This document shows positions 1 to 7,524 of a DNA stretch of 27,459 nucleotides, piece after piece. The position numbers and the translations under genes were made by a program. The notes under the pieces are model-generated. The model did not search any database and had not been told where the DNA came from. It saw only the letters and a program-made list of their open reading frames with translations. Position 1 is the first letter of the stretch; each line of letters starts with the position of its first letter. Source of the stretch: a virus; IMG/VR virus record IMGVR_UViG_3300038441_001250, positions 1 to 27,459 of that record; one strand, written 5' to 3'.

Positions 1-2
1 AG

Positions 3-341
3 GTCGAGCACTACATGTACGACGAGCGCCAGCCCAAGGTGTTCGAGGTGTACCCACCGGCCAGGGTCGGCGCGAAGCTGCAGGTGGAGTTCGCCCTGAT
101 CCCTGTGGACATGCCAATCCCCGCTGACAACACGCCGCTGGCATCCATTTCTGGCGACATCAACGTGCCCGACCTGCAGGCCACGACGTTGCAGCACTAC
201 ATCTGCTCGCGCTGCTACGCCGAGGGCAGCGAGGACGGCCACCTCGTCCTCGCCAAGACCTTCCTTTCCCTCTTCGCGTCCGACCTGGGCGTGGAAATCG
301 CAGCTACGAAAGCCGTGGCGCCCACCGCAACCTCACCCTGA
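3..341 (+). CDS. Phage head-tail adaptor-like protein (DUF6682-type), C-terminal part
   Basis: The frame is open from base 3, so the gene begins before the window and only the last 113 residues are seen. The visible part has a KVFEVYPPARVG stretch followed by an ALIP segment and a helical C-terminus (LQHYICSRCYAEGSEDGHL). This order resembles DUF6682-type phage adaptor proteins, where a 'P..F.VYPP' strand precedes a strand of the 'Y.A.P' type and then a 'D.vL.RAY..d' helix. Proteins of this type lie between the capsid gene and the tail genes and are thought to form part of the head-tail connector, which fits this position at the head of the tail block. The final AATKAVAPTATSP is a low-complexity tail. 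Assignment is by remembered family pattern, so it is moderate; the reading frame itself is secure. Confidence 0.6.
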   Translation, partial: VEHYMYDERQPKVFEVYPPARVGAKLQVEFALIPVDMPIPADNTPLASISGDINVPDLQATTLQHYICSRCYAEGSEDGHLVLAKTFLSLFASDLGVEIAATKAVAPTATSP

Positions 342-355
342 CAGGAGCTTTCACC

Positions 356-745
356 ATGGCACGCTTTGAACACGCCGATGTGATGGACAACGGCCTGGCC
401 TACCTCAAGGCCCAATGCAACAAGATCGCGCTGATCAGCGGCTACACCGTGGGCGACAGCTACGCCACGGTCAACGCCGCGATCTTGGCCGATGCCGCGA
501 TGACCTCGGCAGACATCGTCCTTGGGTCCAGCGGCAACAACCGCACGGCGACCGTGGCCGGCAAGACCGACCCATCGGCCAACGCGGGCGGTGGCGGTGC
601 CAACAGCCACACGGCGCTGCTCGACACGGTGAACAGCAAGGTGCTGTATGTCACCGAAGAGGACGCCGCGCAGTCGATCATTGCCGGGAACGCTGTCGCG
701 ATCGCGGGCTTTGTGATCACGCGCACCCAGCCTGTCGCCCCGTAA
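356..745 (+). CDS. Small phage virion-associated protein of unknown function
   Basis: This 129-aa protein starts at ATG 356 behind an AGGAG-type ribosome site (acaggagctttcacc), 14 bases after the previous stop. Recognisable elements are DVMDNGL near the N-terminus, KIALISGYTVGDSYATVNAA, and a C-terminal VTEEDAAQSI segment ending in an ITRTQPV strand. Small proteins with the pattern 'D.mdngL....tkIalI..y..GDSYaTV' often sit just upstream of tail-fibre genes in temperate phages, and no biochemical role is known to me. The composition (many T, A, S and short strands) suggests a beta-rich virion or tail-decoration protein. The next gene begins 10 bases downstream, so it is probably co-translated with the fibre genes. 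Confidence 0.75.
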   Translation: MARFEHADVMDNGLAYLKAQCNKIALISGYTVGDSYATVNAAILADAAMTSADIVLGSSGNNRTATVAGKTDPSANAGGGGANSHTALLDTVNSKVLYVTEEDAAQSIIAGNAVAIAGFVITRTQPVAP

Positions 746-754
746 GGCGTCCTC

Positions 755-3211
755 ATGGCCCAGGCCGTCAACCGCACCTACCACGGTGTGCCGGGGACCC
801 GGCTGTACGTGGGCATTGCGCCGCCTGTTGGTGGGGCGCTGGTGATGAGCTACTTCGTCGACAACACCTCCGGCGCTACGCAGGCCAGCGGGTTTGTCAC
901 GAAGATGAAGGGCCTGCCATTCAAGGCGGGTGAAATGCCGGCCGGGCAGTACCCTGTCTTCAAAGTCGGCGGCGTGGAGTGCCCACCCTCGATCGGCGGC
1001 ATTTCGTACTGGCCCGACGGTTCGATGAAGCGCTGCTCGGTGTTTCTGATCGTCCCCACGGCCGTGGCCGGCAACGGCAGTGTTCAGGTTGACGTTTACA
1101 GCGGTGGCACGGCGCCGGCCCCGAGCGCGCGCACGCTATCTGATTTCACGTCGGCCGACCTCAAGGTCGAGGTCACCGGAGTTTCGGGCCTCACTGGCAC
1201 TTGGACTGCCTCGCTCAACGACGCGATCACGGCGAACACTGACCTGGTGCCGTGGACCGATGGCCCGGCGGGCAAGTCCTGGCGCGTCGGCGGCGATTTC
1301 AAGCAGTCGGCGGCCGCGCATGGCCAGATGTACTGCCAGCACTACGTGATGGCGCTCTCCAACGCCAACGGCACCCTAAAGGGCTTGCGCTGGATGCCGC
1401 GTCCTTGCCAGCCGTGGGGCGATGTGGCCTCGCCGGCCGTGGCCACGCGCGTCGTAACCTCCGTCGTCAAGTCTGGCGCCACGACGATCCGCACGATGAC
1501 CGGGCACAGCGGCAGCGAGACGGTCGGCGCCAACATCGGCATCGACCAGTACACAAGTTGGTTCGGCATCGGCGGCAATGGCGAGTGCAACTACGTCCAG
1601 GGCGGCGGCACCGATGCAGCCGAGACCACCACTCGCAACCGATTCACGCCCGCAAGCCTGATTCGCACCGAGCAGTTCGGTGCTTACGACGCCGCACAGA
1701 GCGCTACGAGCAACTCGAGTGTCAGCTACGTGCCCTACTGCCGTGGTCACATGGCGCGCCACACGCCCGGCACTGGCGAGCGCGGCGACATCGGCCTGAT
1801 GCCGGAGTGGTACGTCCGGGCCTTGCTCAAGCAGACAGCCGTGGACGAGCAGGCGGTGCGGGTGAACGCTCTGGCTGCAGGCGGCTGGCGCATCGTGGTG
1901 CGGCAGCAAGCGAGCAAGAACGTGATCGCCTGCGTGGACATCCAGGCCAGCTACACCGGCATGGGCACCATGCGCACCGGGTGGCGTCACTGGCCGGCGG
2001 CCTACATGACTGGCCTGCAGAACCCGAGCAGTTGGTCATCGCTGTGGACTGAGGAATTCTGCTCCCATCACCGCGCGGCCGCCTTCTACTACGCGGCCCA
2101 GCTCACGGGCGAGCAGCAGTATTTCGACATGATGGCCGAGATGGCGACGGTGACCATGCTGAACATGGAGCCCAACGCCCAGGGCTGGAGCACCACGCTG
2201 CCGATCACGAGCCCGGTTACCGGCGGCTACGGCGAGCGCGGCTCCATCATCGCAGGCACAACCTACAAGGGTGCCGGCCTGATCTTCCGCCAGGACAACT
2301 ACCGCATCCCCGCCTGGGGCATCCGCGACATCGCCCACGCGGCGGCCATCCTGCCGGACAGCGGGACGCACTATACCGGCGTGAAGGCCTACTGCCGCGA
2401 CGTGATCACGTCGTGCTGGGCCGCGACCACCGCCTACAACAACGCCATGTCGGCGGACTGGCGCGCGGCCGGGCTGTGGTCCCTCAACAGTCGGATCGCC
2501 GTGGACGAGGCCTACGAGGGCCCGTGGGGCATGGCGTATCTGGTGAACGTGGTGTGCTTCATCTCGAAGGCCGTGCCCGAGACCGGCACCTCTTTCCGCA
2601 GCCACCTGGCCAAGCTGCCGGCGCAGATCCATGCCGGCGGATTCGACGTGGCGTGCCTCGCCTCCTACCGCCTCTGCCAGTACAACGAGACCCAGCGGAT
2701 CGACAAGACCGACGACATCGTCTGCCAGCCGCGAGATACCACACTCACGCCGAGCACCAGCGACAGCTTCTTCACGATCAGCGGCCCCAACAGCGGCTGG
2801 ACGCCCACAAACGGCGATGTCTTCATGTTCTCCACGACCATGAGCAGCGCCAAGCCGTTCGCGGCCGCCGTGAACGACCGCCGTCTGTACGTGGTGAATG
2901 CGAACAGCAGCACCAAGCGGTTCCAGCTTTCGCTCACCCGTGGCGGCGCGCCGATCACCGTGACCAGTTCAGCCGCGATCACGCTGTTCGCCATGCGGGT
3001 GCAGAACTTCAATCCTCGCTTCTCCTTCGAGGGCTACGACACCACCGACGGCTACTGCGCAAGCTGGACTGGTGCCATGCGCCACCTGGTGGCGAGTGGC
3101 GAGTCGGGGGTCGCAGCCGCGCAGGCCCGCCAGGAGCAACTCTTTGCCAACTCGGGCGTGAGCTTCGCCAGCGACCCGAAGAACGCAATGGCGGCGGCCT
3201 TTCCGGGATAA
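755..3211 (+). CDS. Putative tail spike with polysaccharide lyase-like fold
   Basis: An 818-aa protein in the position expected of a tail fibre or spike. Residues about 50-125 hold a beta-domain with the signature PAGQYPVFKVGG then SYWPDGSMKRCSV. This matches the RIFT-barrel N-terminal domain of PcRGLX/YetA-type exo-rhamnogalacturonan lyases ('P...W.DGS.KW..v'). Residues about 400-640 are helical and aromatic (HHRAAAFYYAAQLTGEQQYF near 438-457; AWGIRDIAHAAAILPDS), as in (alpha/alpha) toroid domains of glycan-acting enzymes. A Ser/Thr-rich beta insert follows at about 665-750, then a short helical end. I infer a virion-borne enzyme that binds or cleaves host polysaccharide. I cannot name catalytic residues, so enzymatic activity is only a proposal; a purely structural fibre is the alternative. 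ATG 755 follows the preceding stop by nine bases. Confidence 0.6.
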   Translation: MAQAVNRTYHGVPGTRLYVGIAPPVGGALVMSYFVDNTSGATQASGFVTKMKGLPFKAGEMPAGQYPVFKVGGVECPPSIGGISYWPDGSMKRCSVFLIVPTAVAGNGSVQVDVYSGGTAPAPSARTLSDFTSADLKVEVTGVSGLTGTWTASLNDAITANTDLVPWTDGPAGKSWRVGGDFKQSAAAHGQMYCQHYVMALSNANGTLKGLRWMPRPCQPWGDVASPAVATRVVTSVVKSGATTIRTMTGHSGSETVGANIGIDQYTSWFGIGGNGECNYVQGGGTDAAETTTRNRFTPASLIRTEQFGAYDAAQSATSNSSVSYVPYCRGHMARHTPGTGERGDIGLMPEWYVRALLKQTAVDEQAVRVNALAAGGWRIVVRQQASKNVIACVDIQASYTGMGTMRTGWRHWPAAYMTGLQNPSSWSSLWTEEFCSHHRAAAFYYAAQLTGEQQYFDMMAEMATVTMLNMEPNAQGWSTTLPITSPVTGGYGERGSIIAGTTYKGAGLIFRQDNYRIPAWGIRDIAHAAAILPDSGTHYTGVKAYCRDVITSCWAATTAYNNAMSADWRAAGLWSLNSRIAVDEAYEGPWGMAYLVNVVCFISKAVPETGTSFRSHLAKLPAQIHAGGFDVACLASYRLCQYNETQRIDKTDDIVCQPRDTTLTPSTSDSFFTISGPNSGWTPTNGDVFMFSTTMSSAKPFAAAVNDRRLYVVNANSSTKRFQLSLTRGGAPITVTSSAAITLFAMRVQNFNPRFSFEGYDTTDGYCASWTGAMRHLVASGESGVAAAQARQEQLFANSGVSFASDPKNAMAAAFPG

Positions 3212-3214
3212 GCA

Positions 3215-5242
3215 ATGCCAACTCAAACCGGCTTCATTGTCCCCACGCCGTTCCCGGACACGGCCTCTCCTGGCGCGCTTCCGCTCGGTGCGGATGTGCC
3301 GGCCGGCGCCAACCTGTGTGTGGCGCTCCTCAGTGGCAGCAACGACGCGGGCGTCACACTCAACAGCCTCGCTTCAAACTTCACGACTGCCGGCTTCGTC
3401 CTCACGAACCACCCCGGTTTCACCGGGTACGGTGTGCAGTTCGGCGTGGCGCAGGTGAACTCATCCGGCTCCGGGAAGACATTGACCCCGGTCTGGTCGA
3501 CGACGCTGGGCTACGGCCCAACCTGCACGCTGCTGTTCTTCAATGTGTCGGACCCGGCCGCCTGCATCGCCGAACTCAGCGCCGAGGGCACGCGCCTGCA
3601 GTTGGACAATTCCTCGGACACCACGCCGAAGGTTTTGAACGTCAGCGCCGACAGCGTCGCTGACCTCGTATACGCGCACGACTGCAAGTACACGACCTCC
3701 AGCGTCATCCCTGGCCTGGACGCGGCATACACCAATGTCACGACCCAGGCGGACCTGCGAGGCGCTACGACCCGCACCTCGCGCAAGACCGCCGTCACGG
3801 TGGGCACGAACTCAGGCACCACCACGGATACGGACTACAGCGCCCTGGCTGTCTTCGTGATTCGTGACATCGGGGGCGGCGGTGGTGACACGACCGATCC
3901 GACGCTCACCGGCTCAATTACCGAGGTCTCCAAGACCAGCGCCAGTATCTCGATCTCATGGCCAGCGGGGGCAGACAATGTAGGCGTCACTTCATATGAA
4001 GTGAGCCGCGACGCAGGCTCAAGCTGGACAGATGTGGGCAATGTTCTATCCCACACCTTCAGTGGTTTGAGCGCATCCACCGCATACGCGATCCGCGTTC
4101 GCGCAAAAGACGCTGCAGGTCTCACGAGCACCCCACCTCTCGCCACCTCAATCACGACCAGCGCCGCAGGGGACGTGACTCTCCCGACGATGAATGGCGC
4201 CATCACCGTCGGCCAGAAAACGAGCGGCAGCATCTCGATCAGCTACCCGGCGGCGTCCGACAACGTGGGTGTCACCGGCTACGAGGTGAGCAGCAACGGT
4301 GGTTCCTCGTGGCTGGACAACGGCCTGGTCCTGTCCTACACCTTCCTCGGTCTGGCCGCGGTCACCAGCTACAACCTCCGCGTCCGGGCCTACGACGGGG
4401 CGGGCAATCGCGCCGCCACGCCGCTGGCTGCGACCAGCAGCACCTACGGCAACGGTGCAACCGGGCAGTACATCCTCGACCACCCTGAATCCTTCATGGC
4501 GCAGTGCGTCGAAGCCGGCGATGAGGCAGCTTGGTTTGAATGGGAGTTGATCACGGGCCCGGCAACCGGCACCTGGGTCGAGGGCCCTTATGCCGACGGC
4601 ACCGGGGTTTTCGAGGGGCCGGATGCCACCTCCATGGTTATCCGCTTGCGCAAGAACGGCGTGGTGGTCGGCGATTTCACCGTCTACCTCTACGACCCTG
4701 GCCACTACGCCACGCCGGCCAACAGCGTGTCGGGCGCGACTTCGACAGCTTCCAACGGCGTCCAGACGTATCGCGCGACGCCGGCCGGTGCGAGGGCAGG
4801 GGCAACGGTTTCCAGCACCACGGCGGTGCAGGTACAGCTCGCGACCCCTGCCGACGCCGTGGGCGGCGCCACCGTTGCCCCCTCGAATGCGGTGCAGACC
4901 TATCGAGCGACGCCGGCCAACTGTATGGCCGGGGCGACGGCCACTGCAACCAGCGCAGGAGGGAGCGGAGAACATCAGGCCACGCCCGCCAATTCGGTGT
5001 CGGGAGCCACTGTCAGCAGCTCGAACGCGGTGCAGACGCACCTGGCCACCTCGGCGGATTCCGTTTCTGGCGCTACCAGCAGCTCAAGCCAAGCACTCCA
5101 GACGTTCCAGGCAACCCCTGCCGACTGCGGTGCCGGGGCGACTGTTCAAGCCACGCGAGCCTTCGTGCTGAGCCGCGCCCCGTCGAGCGACAGGGCGTAC
5201 TACCCCGTTTCGCGCAACCGCGCGTATTTCCCGTCGCGTTGA
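3215..5242 (+). CDS. Tail fibre with two fibronectin III domains and C-terminal repeats
   Basis: A 675-aa secretion-signal-free protein. Residues 1-222 form a Thr/Ser-rich beta domain, probably the virion-attachment or a carbohydrate-binding-like module. A GGGGG hinge (about 220) leads into two fibronectin type III domains at about 228-316 and 320-408, both with the pattern DNVGVT.YEVS...GSSW...G. Residues 411-494 form another beta-sandwich-like unit. Residues 499-654 are seven tandem copies of a 22-24-residue unit, listed separately, and the chain ends with two related short motifs (DRAYYPVSR, NRAYFPSR). FN3 and short Ala/Thr/Ser repeats are typical of phage fibres that reach cell-surface glycans. 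The start lies three bases after the preceding stop. Third codon positions in the first FN3 domain are far less G/C-biased than in the second, which suggests separate origins. Confidence 0.8.
   Translation: MPTQTGFIVPTPFPDTASPGALPLGADVPAGANLCVALLSGSNDAGVTLNSLASNFTTAGFVLTNHPGFTGYGVQFGVAQVNSSGSGKTLTPVWSTTLGYGPTCTLLFFNVSDPAACIAELSAEGTRLQLDNSSDTTPKVLNVSADSVADLVYAHDCKYTTSSVIPGLDAAYTNVTTQADLRGATTRTSRKTAVTVGTNSGTTTDTDYSALAVFVIRDIGGGGGDTTDPTLTGSITEVSKTSASISISWPAGADNVGVTSYEVSRDAGSSWTDVGNVLSHTFSGLSASTAYAIRVRAKDAAGLTSTPPLATSITTSAAGDVTLPTMNGAITVGQKTSGSISISYPAASDNVGVTGYEVSSNGGSSWLDNGLVLSYTFLGLAAVTSYNLRVRAYDGAGNRAATPLAATSSTYGNGATGQYILDHPESFMAQCVEAGDEAAWFEWELITGPATGTWVEGPYADGTGVFEGPDATSMVIRLRKNGVVVGDFTVYLYDPGHYATPANSVSGATSTASNGVQTYRATPAGARAGATVSSTTAVQVQLATPADAVGGATVAPSNAVQTYRATPANCMAGATATATSAGGSGEHQATPANSVSGATVSSSNAVQTHLATSADSVSGATSSSSQALQTFQATPADCGAGATVQATRAFVLSRAPSSDRAYYPVSRNRAYFPSR
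4709..5176 (+). repeat. Seven tandem copies of a 22-residue coding repeat
   Basis: Within the FN3 fibre, residues 499-654 consist of seven consecutive units with consensus ATPANSVSGATxSxSNAVQTxx. Six units are exactly 22 residues (66 bases); the fourth is 24 because of a small insertion (SAGGSGEHQ). Copies 1, 3, 5 and 6 are closest to the consensus, while copies 2, 4 and 7 are diverged and carry Gly/Arg or Cys substitutions. The spacing is kept although the DNA has diverged, so the repeat is under selection as protein structure, most likely a stalk or solenoid. Confidence 0.9.
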
Positions 5243-5249
5243 GGTACCC

Positions 5250-5546
5250 ATGGCCATCCTTGAAACCTTCGAGAAGCAGCCGGGCGAGATCCGAGCGTTC
5301 GACATCGACTATGCCGAGTACCTGGCGCGCAACGGCACCAGCGCGCGCGCAGTGGACCCGATCGAATACCAGATCCAGGAAGGCATCACGCTGGTTGCTG
5401 CGCTCTGGGTGGACGAGGGCGGTTTCGTGAAGCTCTATTTCGATCGCGGCGTACATCGGAAGAAATACAAGGCCACGGTCTGGCTCAACACGGCCGGCGG
5501 CGAGCGTCTCGAAGCCGACATCGTGATCAAGGTCAAGGACTCATGA
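5250..5546 (+). CDS. Phage fibre-tail adaptor-like protein
   Basis: A 98-aa soluble protein. The N-terminus (KQPGEIRAFDIDYAEYLA) and C-terminus (YKATVWLNTAGGERLEADI followed by VIKVKD) match the layout of small phage proteins described as fibre-tail adaptors: a 'K.p.evldydiDf..wL' opening, a middle strand region, and a closing 'Y.vt....t..Gr.....i.v.V.d' beta hairpin. Such proteins join fibres to the tail tube, consistent with a position right after two fibre genes. ATG 5250 follows the previous stop by seven bases. The 3' end overlaps the holin start by four bases (ATGA), so translation is coupled to the lysis genes. The family assignment comes from pattern memory and is moderate. Confidence 0.6.
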   Translation: MAILETFEKQPGEIRAFDIDYAEYLARNGTSARAVDPIEYQIQEGITLVAALWVDEGGFVKLYFDRGVHRKKYKATVWLNTAGGERLEADIVIKVKDS

Positions 5547-5974
5547 GCACCACGCACCCCACTTCCACGATTCACAACCACAGCCGGACCAAAGCCATGT
5601 CTGAACCAGCATCTTCCTCTGCAGCCGCCGGGTTTGCCGCCTACAAGCTCGCCGTGGCGTTCGGCGTGCCGGCCGGCCTCGCCGCAATCGTCGTCATGCT
5701 CTGGGTACAGCCCAAGAGCAAGCGCGAGTGGGCCATGGCCCTGATCGTCACCGTCGTGTCCAGCCTGTGCGGAGGGGCCTGGGTGATCGAGTACTTCAAG
5801 CTGCAGCACCTCGCTGCCGGCGGGCTCCACGGCCTGATGGCCATGGGCGGGCTCATCTTTGCCTGCGGCATGCCGGGCTGGGTGATCGTGCGAGGGTGGT
5901 TCGCCTGGGCCGACAAGCGCAAAGCTCTTGACCTTGCTGAGCTGGTGCGTGATGCGCGGGAGGTGATCAAGTGA
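5543..5974 (+). CDS. Holin (three-transmembrane-segment membrane protein)
   Basis: A 143-aa protein with three hydrophobic segments at about residues 36-55, 63-84 and 94-118, a short N-terminal polar region and a charged C-terminal helix (DKRKALDLAELVRDAREVI). It opens a block that continues with endolysin, a phosphatase and two spanins, the usual place for a holin. Holins collect in the inner membrane and open it at a set time to release or activate endolysin. The start at 5543 overlaps the previous stop as ATGA. A second in-frame Met (residue 19, base 5597) would remove a His/Arg/Lys-bearing leader, so a dual-start holin/antiholin pair is possible. I cannot place it in a named holin family. 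Alternative: a non-holin small phage membrane protein. Confidence 0.7.
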   Translation: MSTTHPTSTIHNHSRTKAMSEPASSSAAAGFAAYKLAVAFGVPAGLAAIVVMLWVQPKSKREWAMALIVTVVSSLCGGAWVIEYFKLQHLAAGGLHGLMAMGGLIFACGMPGWVIVRGWFAWADKRKALDLAELVRDAREVIK

Positions 5975-6504
5975 AGCCGATCGCCACCCCAATCCTCGCG
6001 GCCATCGACGAGGCCTTCGCCTTCCTGCCGGGGCCGATGGACACGCGCGACGCCCGCGTGATGATCTACTCCACGGGCCTGCAGGAAAGCCGCTTCGAGG
6101 ACCGACGCCAGATCGTCGAGGTGATCGGTCGTGGCGGGAAGGTCGAACTGCGCCCCACCGGCCCCGCGAAGTCCCTCTACCAGTTCGAGCGCGGGGGCGG
6201 GTGCAAAGGCGTGATCCAGCACGACGCCAGCCGCTACTGGATGCACCAGGCGTGCCAGTGGCGCGGCGTGGAGTTCAACCCCACGGCCCTTTGGAACGCG
6301 ATTGAGACCGACGACGTGCTGGCCACGTGCGCGGCCCGGTTGCTGTATTTCACCGACCCGAAGAAGCTGCCGGATGCGAGCGACGAAGAGGGCGGCTGGA
6401 AGCTCTACACGCGGACCTGGCGTCCCGGCGCGTTGCAACGCCAGCGCGAGGAGCTGCGCCAGAAGTGGGCGCGCAACCATGCGCAAGCGAGGGCAATGGC
6501 ATGA
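5971..6504 (+). CDS. Putative endolysin, lysozyme-like fold
   Basis: A 177-aa protein starting at GTG 5971 (GTGA overlap with the holin stop) behind a good ribosome site, GGAGG at 5959-5963. The key element is GLQESRFEDRR with Glu39-Ser40, followed by GPAKSLYQFERGGG (residues 64-77). This spacing recalls lysozyme and lytic transglycosylase folds, where a catalytic Glu in an 'ES.f' helix precedes a 'G..G..Qf' strand. The remaining helices (DDVLATCAARLLYFTDP; GWKLYTRTWRPGA) are typical of a phage family that sits between holin and spanin genes. It would cut peptidoglycan. There is no signal peptide or SAR-type segment, so export should depend on the holin. Catalysis is inferred from motif position, not shown. 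Residues 43-61 carry an Arg- and Lys-containing insertion between the Glu and the Gly-rich strand. Confidence 0.6.
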   Translation: MKPIATPILAAIDEAFAFLPGPMDTRDARVMIYSTGLQESRFEDRRQIVEVIGRGGKVELRPTGPAKSLYQFERGGGCKGVIQHDASRYWMHQACQWRGVEFNPTALWNAIETDDVLATCAARLLYFTDPKKLPDASDEEGGWKLYTRTWRPGALQRQREELRQKWARNHAQARAMA

Positions 6505-6815
6505 ACATCGCCCTGGACTACGACGGCACCTACACCGCCGACCCGGCGCTCTGGGACACCTTCATCCTCTGTGCCCACAACCGCGGTCACCAGGTGCACA
6601 TCGTGACCATGCGCCACGAGAGCGAGCCCGTTCGCATCGGCGAGCGGCCGGCGCGCATCCATTACACGGATCGCAAGGCCAAGCGCCCGTTCATGCAGGC
6701 CCTCGGCGTCCCGGTGCAGATCTGGATCGATGACATGCCCGATTTCATCGTCGGCTCGGCCGCTCCTCGCGACCTGCGCGAGAACGCCGTGGTCGGTCTC
6801 TGGAGTGAACCATGA
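6501..6815 (+). CDS. HAD-superfamily phosphatase, small phage form
   Basis: A 104-aa protein starting at ATG 6501 (ATGA overlap); longer upstream extensions run through the endolysin gene in another frame and are rejected. HAD motifs are clear: nucleophile motif I IALDYDGTYT with Asp6 and Asp8, motif II IVTMR with Thr36, conserved Lys59/Lys61 in the TDRKAKRPF segment as candidates for motif III, and acidic motif IV WIDDMPDFI with Asp77-Asp78. There is no large cap domain. HAD enzymes of this size hydrolyse small phosphate esters such as nucleotides; the substrate here is unknown. The gene lies between endolysin and spanin, so it is expressed late with the lysis proteins. Confidence 0.85.
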   Translation: MNIALDYDGTYTADPALWDTFILCAHNRGHQVHIVTMRHESEPVRIGERPARIHYTDRKAKRPFMQALGVPVQIWIDDMPDFIVGSAAPRDLRENAVVGLWSEP

Positions 6816-7180
6816 ATCCGATCATGGTCGCCCTGGGCGTGCTCCTGGCCACCAGCGTGGCTGGCAATGCGCTGCTGTTCGATGCGCTTGGTGATGCGCG
6901 AGACCGCGCAACGCGTGCAGACGCCGGCCGGCGAACCGCCGTCGGTGCGGCCCAGACCTGCAGCAACTACGTCGGCAAGCTGAGCTTGGACGCGAAAAAG
7001 CGTGTCGAAGACGCGAAACCACTGATTGAGGCCTCTGCGGTCGCCGCGAAAGCCGCCAATGCCCGAGCCGACGGCGAGGTGATGCGCACGCCGGCCGTGC
7101 CCGGAAACGCCTGCGCCAGCGCCGAGGCGGAGAACAGGGAGTGGCTGCAGAAGCGAATGGAGGCCCGCCATGGACGGTAA
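6812..7180 (+). CDS. Inner-membrane spanin (Rz-like)
   Basis: A 122-aa protein beginning with ATGA overlap to the HAD gene. Residues 4-24 form one N-terminal transmembrane anchor (MVALGVLLATSVAGNALLF). The rest is Ala/Glu/Lys/Arg-rich and helical, compatible with a periplasmic coiled coil, with Cys50 and Cys101 possible for disulfides. The downstream gene overlaps its 3' end and encodes an outer-membrane lipoprotein, the classic Rz/Rz1 pair that fuses inner and outer membranes in the last step of lysis of Gram-negative hosts. Sequence identity to lambda Rz is not visible. The assignment rests on topology, size, partner gene and cassette context. Confidence 0.75.
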   Translation: MNPIMVALGVLLATSVAGNALLFDALGDARDRATRADAGRRTAVGAAQTCSNYVGKLSLDAKKRVEDAKPLIEASAVAAKAANARADGEVMRTPAVPGNACASAEAENREWLQKRMEARHGR

Positions 7181-7523
7181 GTGGGGTTCTTGGCGGATGC
7201 TTCCGCTGGCCATCGTTGCGCTCTTCGCGCTGTATTGGCGGTACATCGTTGCGGTCGCGGCTGTTGTGCTGCTGGTGGTGTCGCTCGCGGGCTGCGAAAC
7301 CATTCCGGAGATCGTGGAGGTGCGCGTTCCCATCGCTGTGCGGTGCGAGGTTGCGATGCCTGTGCGCCCCCGCATGGACACCGAACACCTGCCCCTCGAT
7401 GCAAAGGTAGATGTGCAGTCCCGCGCCATGCGGGCCGAGATCGAGCGTCGGGAGGGCTACGAGGGCGAGCTTCGCACCGCGCTCGACGTGTGCACGGCCC
7501 CCTCATCCCCCCTGGAGCACTGA
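7170..7523 (+). CDS. Outer-membrane lipoprotein spanin (Rz1-like)
   Basis: A 117-aa protein starting at ATG 7170, 11 bases inside the end of the Rz-like gene in a different frame, with ribosome site GGAGG at 7159-7163. Its N-terminus is an unusually long hydrophobic stretch (residues 10-41) ending in the lipobox SLAGC, with Cys42 as the lipidation site. The mature part is short, Pro/Val-rich at first (VPIAVRCEVAMPVRP), then helical and ends near a second Cys (LDVCTAP), as in o-spanins of many phages. It should be anchored in the outer membrane and bind the periplasmic part of the i-spanin. The hydrophobic leader may contain a stop-transfer segment followed by the true lipoprotein signal; Met10 is an alternative start. 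Confidence 0.8.
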   Translation: MDGKWGSWRMLPLAIVALFALYWRYIVAVAAVVLLVVSLAGCETIPEIVEVRVPIAVRCEVAMPVRPRMDTEHLPLDAKVDVQSRAMRAEIERREGYEGELRTALDVCTAPSSPLEH

Positions 7524-7524
7524 C

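Noticed and set aside
2413-3663. A 416-codon plus-strand frame crossing the end of the 818-aa gene and the start of the fibre gene
   Set aside because: Gln/His/Arg-rich shadow translation; both real genes in other frames have strong family features and good starts.
4709-5176. A CRISPR-like array
   Set aside because: The 66-base periodicity is a diverged in-frame protein repeat without identical repeats or unique spacers.
6327-6815. A longer HAD protein starting inside the endolysin gene
   Set aside because: The extra residues are an out-of-frame reading of the endolysin; ATG 6501 gives an ATGA junction and begins directly at the conserved motif I strand.
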